Below, one piece after another: positions 1 through 10,085 of a stretch of 64,000 nucleotides of DNA (positions are counted from its first letter, which is position 1; each line of letters begins with the position of its first letter). The notes beneath the pieces are model-generated. The model had not been told where the DNA came from and did not search any database. It worked only from the letters and a program-made list of their open reading frames with translations. Location of the stretch: NCBI RefSeq assembly GCF_027943255.1, contig NC_072893.1, positions 31,332,001 through 31,396,000 on the forward strand. The letters are read 5' to 3'. The position numbers and the translations under genes were made by a program. This DNA is from Anastrepha obliqua (Eukaryota > Arthropoda > Insecta > Diptera > Tephritidae).

Positions 1-14
1 ATGAACTATAGAGG

Positions 15-140
15 GATGCTTCCACGACAGTCGGTTCTACGTAAGCGGATTGACCCGGCCAAGGGCTGTCACTTCAGCAGCATTCCCTGTATATGTATGT
101 ATGGAGAATGTTTATGCTGCTACAACAGCAACAACTACAG
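15..140 (-). mobile_element. Short structured retroposon S2, copy 1
   Basis: Read on the minus strand this matches the insertions at 4207-4319 and 43394-43488: a GTTGTTG-rich head, AGCAGCATAAACATT, GGGAATGCTGCT, a GACAG stem arm, then GTAGAACCGACTGTCGTGG. It is flanked by a direct 9 bp repeat, CTATAGAGG, at 6-14 and 141-149, read here as a target-site duplication. No open frame and no poly-A tail are seen. A tRNA or 7SL origin is not visible, so 'SINE-like' is inferred from size, TSD and recurrence. Confidence 0.72.
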
Positions 141-182
141 CTATAGAGGAACGTGGACATAGTTATGCGTGTAAAAATAAAG

Positions 183-402
183 CGGCTATGCTGATTTGGT
201 CATGTTATCCGTATGAACGAGGGGCAAATCTACGGCACGGTATCCCAAAAAGAAGGACGAGGAAGAGCACGACCACATCTCCGTTGGAGGATTAAGTACT
301 GCACCTATCAGCACTCCAGATTTCTAACCATCTCAGCGAGCGCAAGACAGAAACAGCTGGCGCGCTATTTTGGATTCAGCCACAACCGACACGGGAATAT
401 AG
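183..402 (+). pseudogene. RTE-like LINE reverse transcriptase C-terminal remnant
   Basis: The frame beginning at 183 reads RLC*FGHVIRMNEG, then GRGRARPHLRWRIK, and in a shifted frame AQDRNSWRAILDSA just before a stop at 400-402. This is the C-terminal signature (RLRWLGHVxRM ... GRGRPxxRWxDQ ... DRxxWRxxL) that also occurs at 8.1, 19.1, 23.2 and 35.5 kb. It lies downstream of the reverse transcriptase catalytic core in non-LTR elements. One stop and at least one frameshift make this a relic. No tail or target-site duplication was identified, so both limits are approximate. Confidence 0.6.
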
Positions 403-799
403 CGTGGCTCTATGCGTTCTTTGTAAGCTTGCAGAAAGAATCCGCTAGGTAGTTCGGCTATTTGTGGTCCTCATATGACGTCCTCATGCTTTTATACTCG
501 GACCACGAGTCTAAAGCTCAGTGATACCATAAAACAGTAGGTCCTGCATCTCTAAATGAGGTGTAGAATAAGGATTTTTTGTATTCCAGATCACTCGGTT
601 CACAATTGATATATCTCTCAAAGCTCCCTGAGATCTTGTGTGTGTAGATGATGACTTCACGCTCTCAAAACTCAAAGTTCTATGAACTCCAAGGCCATTT
701 ATGAATTTCATTAAGCTCTCCTTATGACTTGAGGGGACTAAGAAAATCGGCAAGGTGATATTTGCTTTAATTTAAGTGGTAGTAATGGTTAATTTAATA
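403..799. other. Unassigned stretch
   Basis: A minus-strand open frame of 80 codons (511-753) has no recognisable family. I see no TIR, target-site duplication or domain. It probably holds unique or very old repeat DNA between two transposon relics. Confidence 0.4.
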
Positions 800-1151
800 T
801 TAATAATTTAAAAAATTGGACCCGGACGATCTTGTCCATTTTGGTTCTTCTATCAAAATATTATTTACACTGCCCAATGAGATGCCGAGAGCTTCTACTA
901 AATCTCTCCCAGTCACTCGACGATTTTCCAATATGATTTTCTGTATTCTTTCTATGATTTCTGGTGTTGTTTCTGTTTTTGGACGTCCTTGATGTGGATC
1001 AACTTCAAGACAATCCATCTTTCTACTGTACTATTGTAATTGATGGCGAAAAGCCCTTATACACATTCAACATTCGTTCATAAATTTCTTATGCTTTTGA
1101 GCCTTCCAAAAATAAAAATTCAATTTGTGGACGATATTTGACTTTTTCCAT
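800..1151 (-). pseudogene. mariner transposase, N-terminal helix-turn-helix fragment
   Basis: From the ATG at 1151 the minus strand reads MEKVKYRPQIEFLFLEGSKA, a stop, EIYERMLNVYKG, and after a shift GRPKTETTPEIIERIQKI followed by ENRRVTGRDLVEALGIS and GSVNNIL. These are the two helix-turn-helix modules that let mariner transposases bind their inverted repeats. The copy stops before any catalytic Asp (normally TGDE, HDN and PSD); the last codons run into AT-rich DNA. An in-frame stop and a frameshift mark it as dead. It resembles the mellifera-type N-termini, but the subfamily is uncertain. Confidence 0.78.
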
Positions 1152-1785
1152 TGTAGAAAATACTGAATGGCTTTTAAACAAAAAATGAATTGGCGAATTG
1201 AAATGGAACTTCACATACATTTATATGAAGAGTGTACCAACATAATAAAAAAAGTTTATTAAAGTAGCATTGCTCTCTCTTATCGAACTGCAAAACTTAT
1301 TGAACAACCTAGTATGTCAGATATGCTCAGCCCATTCTTCGGGTTTTATTCAAATCTCTTGTTTTTTCGGCTATTATTAGCCATTGTTTTTGGCTTTCTT
1401 GAGTTGTTTATGCAACCTGGCGTAAAATTATTCTCCCTATGGAAAGTTTATAATTTTTGCAAATGGCGGCATACGTCAGTCATATTTGATACTTGTGAGC
1501 TAAACAGATAAGCAGGTATACAAACAGACAAAGAATGGTGAGCGTAAAGCTCAATTTTTATTTAGTAAAAAAGTTCTTCAAACGCAAAAAGTAACTATTT
1601 TTTATTTAGTAAAAAAAAGGTTAAAAAAAAAAAATTGGATGATTAATATTGCACCACCTTGTACAATACCTGCCATGCACTTACATGCAACTCAAAGATT
1701 ACGTTGAAATTTTAATGCACAGTTGGACTCGCTGAGTGCTAAAATCGACGTTTTGCTCTTACACAAAATTGTTACTTAGTTTACG
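1152..1785. other. Unassigned AT-rich stretch
   Basis: A plus-strand open frame of 65 codons at 1314-1511 is hydrophobic but matches nothing I know. A-rich runs lie around 1600-1640. No TIR of the neighbouring mariner was found here. Confidence 0.4.
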
Positions 1786-2785
1786 TTAGGTTATGGTAGT
1801 AGTCGGTCTGCACGACCAACTCACCTAGATCTTACAGGTCCGTTGTGATACCACTGTGCTGCACGGGAACCCCATTTACCTTCCTTCGTGGAACCATTTT
1901 GTGACTCTTATGAAACGTAGAATTGATCCCTACCAAACGCCAGACAGATCTGTAAGAGAATTAAAAAAGTATTTACCTAGACAAACTGCTCTGATTTTAG
2001 CAAGGGCTGGACAATTGCAAAGTGCTCAACTGTTTCTTCCTCATCTCTGCAACTTCTGCAATATTCATGGGAGAAAACTCCTAGTCTCGAGGAATGCTTT
2101 CCGAATAGCCAGTGACCGGTGACACAAGCCACGACCTTCGAGATATTGTCTCTTGAGAGACTAAGCAGTTCCTTTGTCCTTTTCGTGCTCATTTGCGGCC
2201 ATATTAGCCTAGCTGTTAGACACGCATCTTCATTTCCCCATGACCTATTGGCCTCTTGGATAATGTTGTTTTTATTATTAATTTACTCGTATCCATGGGT
2301 ATTCCAATGGTACTTTTATCACTGAGCAGTTAAAGAGCATTACCTTTTCTAGCTCATCAGCTTTACAATTTCCCTCTATATCTCTGTGCCCCGGAACTCA
2401 AATAAGGCTGACCTTGAATACGTCACTAATGTCATTTAGTATAGCCGCATTCATTGATTTGATGGCCGCCTGGCTATAGGAGAATATATGTATAGTCGTT
2501 TTTGTTACGGCGTGCGTATTCAGATATGTAGCCATTTCTTTTATAGCTAGAACCTCTGCCTGATAGACACTGCAGTAGTCTGGTAGTCGAACGGATAGTT
2601 CCAGTCCTAATTCCTGCGAGAAAACTTCATAGCCAACCTTATCGTTTAGCTTGGAACCGTCTGTATAAAAATTGAATTCCCACCTTTTCCATGGCCTTGG
2701 TGTCGGCCACTCCTTTCTTGTCGGTATACTCGTCTTGAACAGCCTTTCGAAGGTGAGTCTAGGAGAAGAGTAGTCTATTTCTTGT
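1786..2785 (-). mobile_element. LINE-L 3' portion: RNase H domain and C-terminal zinc motif
   Basis: On the minus strand the order is RNase H (NFYTDGSKLNDKVGYEVFS, then RLPDYCSVYQAEVLAI, then a spoiled IHIFSYSQAAI where the family has FxDS), the conserved VPGHRDIEGNCKADEL tail, then LSRDNISKVVACVTGHW and CRSCRDEEETVEHF, the terminal CCHC-like motif of RNase H-bearing LINEs. The 3' end lies near 1786 with CATAACCTAACG, matching the CCTAA-type ends at 30.3 and 40.2 kb. RNase H removes template RNA during retrotransposition. The third acidic residue (normally Asp) is Tyr here, and frameshifts separate the blocks, so it is inactive. Confidence 0.75.
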
Positions 2786-3349
2786 TTGTGGCTAATTATT
2801 TACTCACCATAATAAGGCATTCTTTTAGGAATTATGATGTATTTTGAAAAAACGTTTTTTGTTTTGAGATTCGTGCAAAATTTTGTGCCAAAAAATTTAT
2901 TAGTGAACCGTGTAATTTAAAAATTGGAAAAAAGGCTGCGTAAAAAGAGAGTTTGGTGTACGTGCCTTGGGCTGGAACTTAACAGCCGCCCCTCAAATGT
3001 ACGCATGTAAATATGACGGCATGTATGGGCTCAGATTTATGCAGGAGAATAGAAATTGCCATCTGTACGAACCCCAACTTCGCGGTGATAAGTGCCACGT
3101 GATTCGTTGTGGCAGAAAATAAGAAATTTCGCATGAAGTGTACAAATGGGCGTTTGAACAAAAATATGTATAAGTATACTTATGTCATGTATATGTACAT
3201 ATGTGATTACGAAAATAAATTTACATACATGTGTCTACGAAAGTCGTCGTCAAAGTAAATCATCAGTAAATGGAATCTTTGCAAACCTACAGTTCCAGCC
3301 AACTACAATAATTAGCAACTTAGTGGTATTGGCCGTTGTTTTAATGTTA
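2786..3349. other. Unassigned stretch
   Basis: AT-rich DNA with no family match. A 60-codon minus frame at 2979-3161 is likely chance. An ATGTATATGTACATATG palindromic tract lies near 3188-3206. Confidence 0.35.
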
Positions 3350-3745
3350 TGGTAATGGTTAGGCGAAGGCCTTTATGAACTGCGACCAGACTGATCTATT
3401 GTACGCTCCTAGTTATTTAATTATAATATAATTATTTAGTATACCGAGGAATCGAACCAGCTCCTTAGGAGGGAGCATTTGTAAGTCTTCCTCCTCTAGT
3501 AGGTACGAGCCCATGATTCTGTGTCTCCAGTGGCCTAATTCCTCAGAACTGGTGATTAAGTGTTCCTCTCCATCACAGCAGAACCTGTATGATCTTGTAC
3601 TAGATAATCCTATTGTGTTAAGGTGTTTATTACAGGTAAAGTGACCTGTAAGTGCTCCAGAGAGTAATCTGAGGACCTTTTTATCTAGGGTTAGAGCAGA
3701 TTTTGCTCTGTTGGCATTGAAGTTCAACAACTTTTTCGAGTGATT
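3350..3745 (-). pseudogene. LINE-L C-terminal fragment
   Basis: The minus strand reads LDKKVLRLLSGALTGHFTC, NKHLNTIGLSSTRSYRFCC, then EEHLITSSEELGHWR and PPKELVRFL. LTGH followed by a Cys/His cluster is the end of the polyprotein in RNase H-type LINEs. The downstream 3410-3350 stretch (AATAGATCAGTCTGGTCGCAG on the minus strand) behaves like the 3' untranslated region. It faces the opposite way to the RNase H fragment that starts near 3840, so two copies abut head to head here. Truncated upstream at about 3745. Confidence 0.65.
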
Positions 3746-3839
3746 AAGGCCGCTATTAGGAAAAAGGAGATTGGCCTCTGGAGACGATTTCTTGTAGGAC
3801 ATAGTAGCATCTTGAAGCAGATCTCCCCTTCCTTCTCTG

Positions 3840-4845
3840 TTCTTCGTATTGATCTCTCCATCCGCAAACTGGGATTTGAGGGTTGTGCTAGGACTATCTT
3901 TCCGAGCAGGCAAGACTGGAAAGAGGGAAGAGTCGGCACGGATATAGGTACCTGTGTTTTCACTGATGGATCCAAGGTGGAATCTGGAGTGGGAGCGGAG
4001 GTTTTCTCTAAATCAGCCAGCATTTCGGTTTCCTTTAAACTTCCGGAAACGAGTAGTGTTTTTCAATCAGAGGTCTCTCTGGTAAACTCCGGTAAGGAGG
4101 AACATTTCCCTTATTTGGGTTCCTGGGCACAGGGATATAGAGGGAAATGAAATTGCTGACGAGCTTGCCAGGAAGGGGTCGACAGAACCGGTTTCAGCTG
4201 TCTCCCTGTTGTTGTAGCAGCATAAACATTCCTCATACTTACATACGGGGAATGCTGCTGGAGTGACAGTCCTGAATCCGGGTCGTTTCGATAACGTAGA
4301 TCCCACTATCGTGGAAACGAGCTGTCCCCCTCTCAGACATCGGTGTCCCTTTGTCCGTTGTTAAAGGGAAACTACACAATTTCTTTCTAAAAACAGCGCG
4401 GAGGTCTGTCTCATCGAGTGCTATTTCGAAAACACTATGGCCCCAATACGATAAAAGCAGAACGGTTAAGGTGATGAGAGCTCCCCGCCATTCATCTATT
4501 AAGGTGATGGGAACTCCCCGCCATCCTGCAGAGAAAGAGACTGTTCAGCACTTTATCTGCAAATGTCCTAGGCGCTTGAGATTCCTTAGCGTGCCTTTTG
4601 GGGATGACTTGAAGGAATTCTCCAGCCTAGATCTTTTTCTCTCCTCCACTACATCAACAGCACTGGATGTTCTCTTCCCAACAAATATTTCTTTGCACAG
4701 GTAGTGGTTCACATTATGGTATCAAAACGGCACGTAAGAGCTACTTGAAGTGTGCCTGTGGTATTTCTTCCCATTTTTCCTACCTTTCTAAGGCCGCTTG
4801 TGCCGTTCCAGTGTTCCTTGATTTTAGTTTGGATCCACTTTTTGG
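3840..4845 (+). mobile_element. LINE-L RNase H to 3' end, interrupted by S2
   Basis: The plus strand reads CARTIFPSRQDWKEGRV, then CVFTDGSKVESGVGAEVFS, SSVFQSEV, and in other frames VPGHRDIEGNEIADELARKG. After the S2 insertion (4207-4319) it resumes with VKGKLHNFF, AISKTLWPQYDKSRT and EKETVQHFICKCPRRL, the zinc motif. The 3' untranslated part (GGTATCAAAACGGCAC near 4718) is shared with the copy at 9.98 kb, so both belong to one subfamily. A short local duplication, GGTGATGrGAsCTCCCCGCCAT, occurs at about 4469 and 4503. Frameshifts throughout; the 5' reverse transcriptase part is absent. Confidence 0.75.
4207..4319 (+). mobile_element. Short structured retroposon S2, copy 2 (nested)
   Basis: 113 bp insertion inside the RNase H LINE. 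The flanks AGCTGTCTCCC (4196-4206) and AGCTGTCCCCC (4320-4330) differ at one of 11 positions and represent the duplicated target. It has the head TGTTGTTGTAGCAGC, the paired arms AGCAGC and GCTGCT, and GACAGTC. The lower arm of the second stem is partly decayed (CACTATCGTGG). Comparison with the uninterrupted LINE copy at 9.5 kb shows LINE sequence continuing on both sides, which directly supports insertion. Confidence 0.85.
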
Positions 4846-4889
4846 TTTCCTGTTTTATATTCTTTTTGTTAGAGCCAAAAAATGGGGTT

Positions 4890-6255
4890 GGTCCAATAAA
4901 TAGCCCATCAGCCCCTTTTTTGGCATAAAAATCTGCCTTCTCGTTTCCTTTGTGACCCTCAGTGAGACCTGATTATGAGTGGCCAGTTTGTTGAGTGCAT
5001 TGTTACACTCTATTAGAACTTTTGACTTGAATGTGAAGCTATTCAAGGCTTTGAGAACCGATTGGCTGTCCGAAAGTATTTTAAGGATCTACCCAAGAGT
5101 TGGTTTGTTGTCCAAAGGTTTTTCGTTGCTTTTTTATTACTGAGTTCAGGTGAGCCTCCCAAGTGAGTTTTTTATCCAAAATAATTCCTAGATATTTAAC
5201 CTATTCGTTTAGAGGTACGTCTATTCCATTTATTCCCAGGGTGAGTATATTTCGAACCCTTTTCCTGGTAAATGGGACAATAGTGGTTTTCGAAGGGTTT
5301 GAATGATAATCCCTCTTTTCAACACCACTCCCTGGTTATATTTGAGGCATCCCGCATTAAGTCCTTTATGGTTCTTTCGTGGTTGCCTTTAATTATTACA
5401 GAAATGTCATCTGCATACCCTATTGTCTTATACCCTTTATTGTTAAGGGTTTGTAGCAAATCGTCAGCCAGGAAAGACCAGAGCAATGGCGATCCTTTCG
5501 CGTCTTTAACACTTAGAGTAACTTGCCACAGAGAGGCCGTTGCTTACCCATTAAACAATTGCTGGATCGGCTCCCCTATTGGAGAGTGCCAGTTCTATTG
5601 CTTGAAAGTTCACGTTATCAAATGCCCCCTCAATGTCCATAAAAGCACAGAGGGCTATTTCCTTTAGGCCAAGAGCCTTTTCTATATCGCGAACAATTGT
5701 GTGTAGTGCTGTTACTATGTATTTCCCTTTTTGATATGCAAATTGCAGTTTATGGAGTGGGATTATCGCGATAACCTCCTCTCTGAGGTAACAGTCTTAT
5801 AGCTTTTCGATGGTTTTCAATATGAAAGACGTAAGAATGATTGGCTCCCTTTGGTAGGAATAATACCATGACCTTCCGCCAAATCTTAGGGACATAACCA
5901 AAACTAAAGCTTGATATGAATATTTGTACCAGAATTTGTATAAATTTCACAGTGCTCTTGGAGAGCAGTGCTGGAAAAATACCATTTGGTAGGGGTGATT
6001 TGTAGGGTTTGAACGAGTTGATTGCCCACTCGACCCTTTCGTAGTTTACTCTTTTGTAGATAGTAGGACTCGATGTCCTGAACAGAGTGTGCGCTGGCAC
6101 TCCTTGATCAGTGCGTTAAAGCAACCAGTAAAGTGAGTTCTGAGCAGAAGCTCTAGTGTTCCGTCGAAACTGCTTGTAAAAGTACCATCCGGTGCCTTAA
6201 GCGCGCCAATTGGATTTGTCACTCGTTTGATCAGTGATTTTTGTATTCTTGCCAT
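4890..6255 (-). mobile_element. LINE-L reverse transcriptase with YADD motif and RNase H end
   Basis: On the minus strand: PIGALKAPDGTFTSSFDGTL (pre-palm linker), VEWAINSFKPYKSPLPNGIF, VPKIWRKVMVLFLPKG (fingers), QKGKYIVTALH, FMDIEGAFDNVNF (motif A), GYADDISVIIK (motif C; YADD at 5406-5417), VKYLGIILDKKLTWEAHLNS, and near 4920-4990 the GHKGNEKADFYAKKGA end of RNase H. The catalytic Asp pair is intact, but stops and shifts occur all along, and the endonuclease half is absent. This is the longest single reverse transcriptase tract in the left third of the window. Confidence 0.8.
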
Positions 6256-7489
6256 GTTTTAATGATAAATCTTATGTCTAAATTTGTCAGTTATCTTTGA
6301 AAACTATGTCTTAGTAGTTGTTAAATGAATTTCAGATTTAATGTACCCATTATTGGCGGAAAATGTGATAGTCCAGCACGTCGATTTCTGATTATTAATA
6401 TTGTCAAAGTTCTCAGCGGACTTTCATGATGATCCCTTTTATCCGTAAATTTGATTTCTTTTTAAGAAAAGACCAAAAAGTATTTTCAAATAAGACCCTA
6501 CAAAACTCGTCTACAAAAATATTTGTCCGAGAATTTCAGTGTTTTTGTTAGTTATGTAAAAATCGCAGACATTTTTGATTTATGGATATTAGATTTTTTT
6601 CAAATATAGCTTATATTCAAAGCTAGACACATTTAACATCACAACATTGATATTCGTGGAGTAGGCAAGCACTTATTCATATAATTACTATATATCACAT
6701 CCAGTCAGCCAATGTAACCCACCGCCTTCTTGGTGGGTGCGCTATCTGTGTACTTTAATAGCCCACTTCAATTTCATTTTGTAGTACCGACCTCATTTCA
6801 CCACTCACTTTTTCACTTTTTCCTCATACCACGCACATATCGCACACCAATCCTGCTATCCCCTTAAAGTTGTTTTTTTTTCTGTACTTTCAGACAGACT
6901 GTTGTTGTTCCTGTCATTGCTTATCGCTTTGGTGAATATGTCTCTAGGCTGTCATTTTCATTTCGATGAATATCTCGCCCAACGACGTATCGTCAACATT
7001 AAACTCATCCACAGAATTTCGCATGAATTGCAGTGTGCTACGTTTTCATCGGACTACTGAATGTCATTTGGTGTGTGGTTTCATGTTGCCACTTACATTT
7101 ACGAGCGAGCAGATGAGCGGAGGTGAGCGATGTGGCGTGAGGCAAACATTATCATTGGTATTCATCGTAACTGGAGCTTTGAAGGCACTGCCATCATTAT
7201 TACCGACATTTCGACTGACTTCAGCTATCGGCGTAGTGATATCAAAAATCTGTTGTATGATAAAATGTAAGAATAAAAAAAACAACAAATGTGTATAAAC
7301 GGTAAACCAGTAGAAAAAATCGTTTGCTCAAAATAACGTCGTTACCAACTGCTAGGTGCTGTTTGTTTTTAAAGTTGACAACTTTGCTGTGTTTTTCCAT
7401 GGTGTAAATGGTTTCCATTTATTTTGAAAAGATAACAGATTTAAATGTTTAGAAAAAAAATGAAAGGTTACCGAGCAGCTACTAAGGCT
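6256..7489. other. Unassigned AT-rich stretch
   Basis: No domain found. Overlapping frames of 110 codons (plus, 6966-7298) and 74 codons (minus) match nothing and overlap each other on opposite strands, typical of chance frames. A small hairpin, CCCACCGCCTTCTTGGTGGG, sits near 6719. Confidence 0.35.
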
Positions 7490-8322
7490 TGTGTTTTTAC
7501 TCTATGCAAATATTGCGCATACGACCTGGCGCTCAGTGAATCAAACACTAAATTTACGCGGCCATAACAACCGCGCTGTTAGTTCTGCTTTTTCTAAGCT
7601 GAATAGAGAAGCAAAGCGTATAGGTCTGGTTCTGAACGAGGACAAAACGAAGTACGTCCTATTATCAAACAAACAGTCGGCGCACAACCCGTCTCGGCAC
7701 CCACGTCACTGTTGACAGTTATGATTTCGAGGTTGCAAGAGACTTCATTCATCTAAGAACCAGCATTAACACCAATAATATTGACCAGCCTTGAAATCCA
7801 ACGGAGAGTCTCTCGTGCTAACAAATGCTACTTTGGACTAAGTAGGCAAATGAGTAGTAAAATCCGCTCTCGACGAACAAAACTAACACTCTACAAGGCT
7901 CTCATAATGCCCGTCCTATCAGATGGCGCAGAAGCTTGGGCGATGATAATATCCGATGAGGTGTCTCTTGGAGTGTTTGAGAGAAAGATTCTGTGGAAAA
8001 TTTGTTAGACTTTTGCACGTTGGTAACGGCGAATATCGCGCGCGATAAAACGACGAGCTGTATGAGCTTTAAGACGACATAGACATAGCCCAGCGAATAA
8101 AGATCCAGCGGCTACGTTGGCTGGGTCATATCGTACGAATGAAAATAAACGCTCCGGCTTTGAAAGCATTCGATGCGGTACCAGTTGGTGGTAGCAGAGG
8201 AAGAAGAAGACGTCCTGTGCTTTGGAAAGATCACGTAGAGAAGGCTTCATTTGTGCTTTGTTAATCTCCACCAAAATCGCTTAAGCGGCTATTGCGCCAA
8301 TCAAAAATAATATGAAGAATAT
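7490..8322 (+). mobile_element. LINE-G (RTE-like) 3' half
   Basis: The reading passes through SAFSKLNREAKRIGLVLNED, KTKYVLLS, a Leu-rich thumb (LEIQRRVSRANKCYFGLSRQ), TLYKALIMPVLSDGAEAW, LGVFERKILW, ELYEL, RLRWLGHIVRMK and FDAVPVGGSRG. The end near 8322 (AAAATCGCTTAAGCGGCTATTGCGCC, then an A-rich tail) matches the ends at 19.34, 22.97 and 35.43 kb. The region covers everything after the YADD motif of the reverse transcriptase. Several stops and one-base shifts are present. RTE is the clade I lean to; a CR1-like origin cannot be excluded by eye. Confidence 0.75.
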
Positions 8323-8354
8323 TTTTGAATTTGTTTTTCTATAAATTAAAGCCA

Positions 8355-8975
8355 ATGCGTGTTAAAAAACTGTCTACCTAGAATAGTAGGAGCATGTGTG
8401 GATAGAGGAGGACAATGTCCTGTTATGACAGAAACCAGTGTGCTAAGACTGTGTTTATTTTGGCTTAGCAAAGATTCTGTGCGTTTAGCATTGAAAGTCG
8501 GCCACTGTTGTCGGCAATTCTGCAGGAGACTTTATTACTCTATCTTTCGTTTGCTGCTCTTACGATTTCTTCAAGGATAAGTAGCTTGCATGTCTGTAAG
8601 GGTATGTCTATGTACTCATGGGTAAATTTTGTGCCGAGTTTCGCTAGTTCAGCGTCTCTGCAGTTACCCTGAATATCACAAAGGTCAGGTGCCCATATTA
8701 CCTTTAGGTGAAATGACTTAGCCATGCCGTTGAGAGATGTGCGAAATCTTGGCGGTTGTCGACTGATTTGTGCAGATTTTTATCGCCGCATGGCTATCAG
8801 TGAAAATGTGGATATCATCTACCGGTGTCGGGGATTTCATTATTACCATCAGTTGAGCCTGAAAGAAGCTACAGTAGTCGGGGAGGTGAAAACTGATGAG
8901 GATCCGTAAGTGTTCGGAATATACACCTGCGTACACTCTGCCCTCGAGCTTTGAGCCTTTTGTGTCCACATGGGT
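8355..8975 (-). mobile_element. LINE-L RNase H fragment
   Basis: The minus strand reads KGSKLEGRVYAGVYSEHL (TDG altered to TKG), FHLPDYCSFFQAQLMVI, DDIHIFTDSHAAIKI, then VIWAPDLCDIQGNCRDAELA. The order is that of an RNase H fold: the first acidic site is disturbed, the Glu of QAEV is Gln, the FTDS Asp is kept, and the terminal GH motif is lost. The 3' part (8400-8600) aligns with 30540-30720 (TTTCGTTCGCTGCTCTTACG and ATTTCTTCAAGGATAAGTAGC), so these are two copies of one subfamily. Inactive. Confidence 0.7.
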
Positions 8976-9228
8976 TTACTTGCTCTGTCTTACATCGTCC
9001 CGTTTCCACACTTCCCTTGATGGTAGGACGGTCGTGAACGCTGTAATGGCAAGTGAAGGCGGGAGTGCATAGTCCACCAGTCCGGGAAGCATTGAAATGC
9101 CAGCCAGGGCTTAACCGTGACAGTAGTCCATATTTGGCCACTTACGTAAAGTGTTAACCCTTTTCGCCACACTTCGCGCACATTAGTACAAGAAACATAT
9201 ATCTCAAGAAGTGAGGACTCTTTATTAT

Positions 9229-9323
9229 AGAGCGAAAGTGGGCTGTTGAGAAGACTGGAGACGTGTTGTAAATGAAGCAATAGTCCACCCCGGACTGTAA
9301 TGCCAAGATGATGATGATGATGA
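9229..9323 (+). mobile_element. LINE-T tail insertion, 95 bp, with 17 bp TSD
   Basis: Only the last ~95 bp of a LINE was inserted: the plus strand reads WRRVVNEAIVHPGL then a stop and an (ATG)n tail (9309-9326). The same C-terminus, EAKAHPxQ/L stop plus ATG tail, closes the insert at 29294-29543. The flanks TGAGGACTCTTTATTAT at 9212-9228 and 9324-9340 are identical over 17 bp, although the first two bases could belong to the tail. Severe 5' truncation is usual for target-primed LINE insertion. Confidence 0.85.
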
Positions 9324-9344
9324 TGAGGACTCTTTATTATGTGA

Positions 9345-10085
9345 AGGAGAGAGGACTATTTGAATTGAAAATTCACTAAAAGCCCTCCCATTAGAAGGTG
9401 ATATTCTAGCAATAGAATCAAACGTAAGTTCATGTGTTCATTTCTCTGATCTGAATTCCAGGACATAGGAACAAAGAGGGAAATGAAATTGCTGATGAGT
9501 TTGCCAGGAAGGGCACTGAATTGGCCTCAGAGATCCTCCACCCGGGCATCGGCAGTCTCCTTATAGTTTTTAAAGGGGAACTGCACAAAATATTTCTTTG
9601 GAAATCATAGAAAAGATGGAGCTCCAATTCTTCATGTGCTATTTCGAAAACCCTTTGGTCCCAGTACGATAGACACAGGACTCAGAAAGTCCTTTGGACT
9701 CCTCGCGATTCAATTTCCAAATTCGTAGTTGTACTTATCGGTCACACGGAAACGCTAGGATTACCATTTACCCCCATTGCAGAAGCTGTGGGGACCTTTC
9801 ACAGAAGGAGACTGTTGAGCACTTTCTTTGTAAATGTCCGGGTTTAGTAGCTAGACGATTAAGGTCACTGGGTGCTCCTTTTTTCGACAGCCTGGGGCAG
9901 TGCGCCAATCTAAATCCAATCAATCTCCTCCATTCTATCAACAGCTCCGGTTGGCTGAAAATATCTGCCCTTTGGAGGTCTCATAATAGTATCAAAACGG
10001 CGTTTTAGTGCTACTTGAGGAGTGCCAGAGTGATATTTCAACCATTTCACCTACCTGCCACCCTAAGGTTTGGCATGCTATCATG
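9345..10085 (+). mobile_element. LINE-L RNase H to 3' end, uninterrupted copy
   Basis: The plus strand carries the end of RNase H (PGHRNKEGNEIADEFARKG near 9460), GELHKIF, AISKTLWSQYDRHRTQK, then CRSCGDLSQKETVEHFLC and KCPGLVARRLRSLGAPFF (zinc motif). The 3' untranslated region from about 9985 has GTATCAAAACGGCG and TACTTGAGGAGTGCC. It is the closest relative of the copy at 3.84-4.85 kb and shows what that copy looked like before S2 entered. Stops and frameshifts are present; the reverse transcriptase domain is absent. Its upstream part is separated by the LINE-T tail insertion. Confidence 0.75.

Noticed and set aside
6966..7298. 110-codon plus frame with opposing 74-codon minus frame
   Set aside because: No recognisable family and no flanking gene structure.
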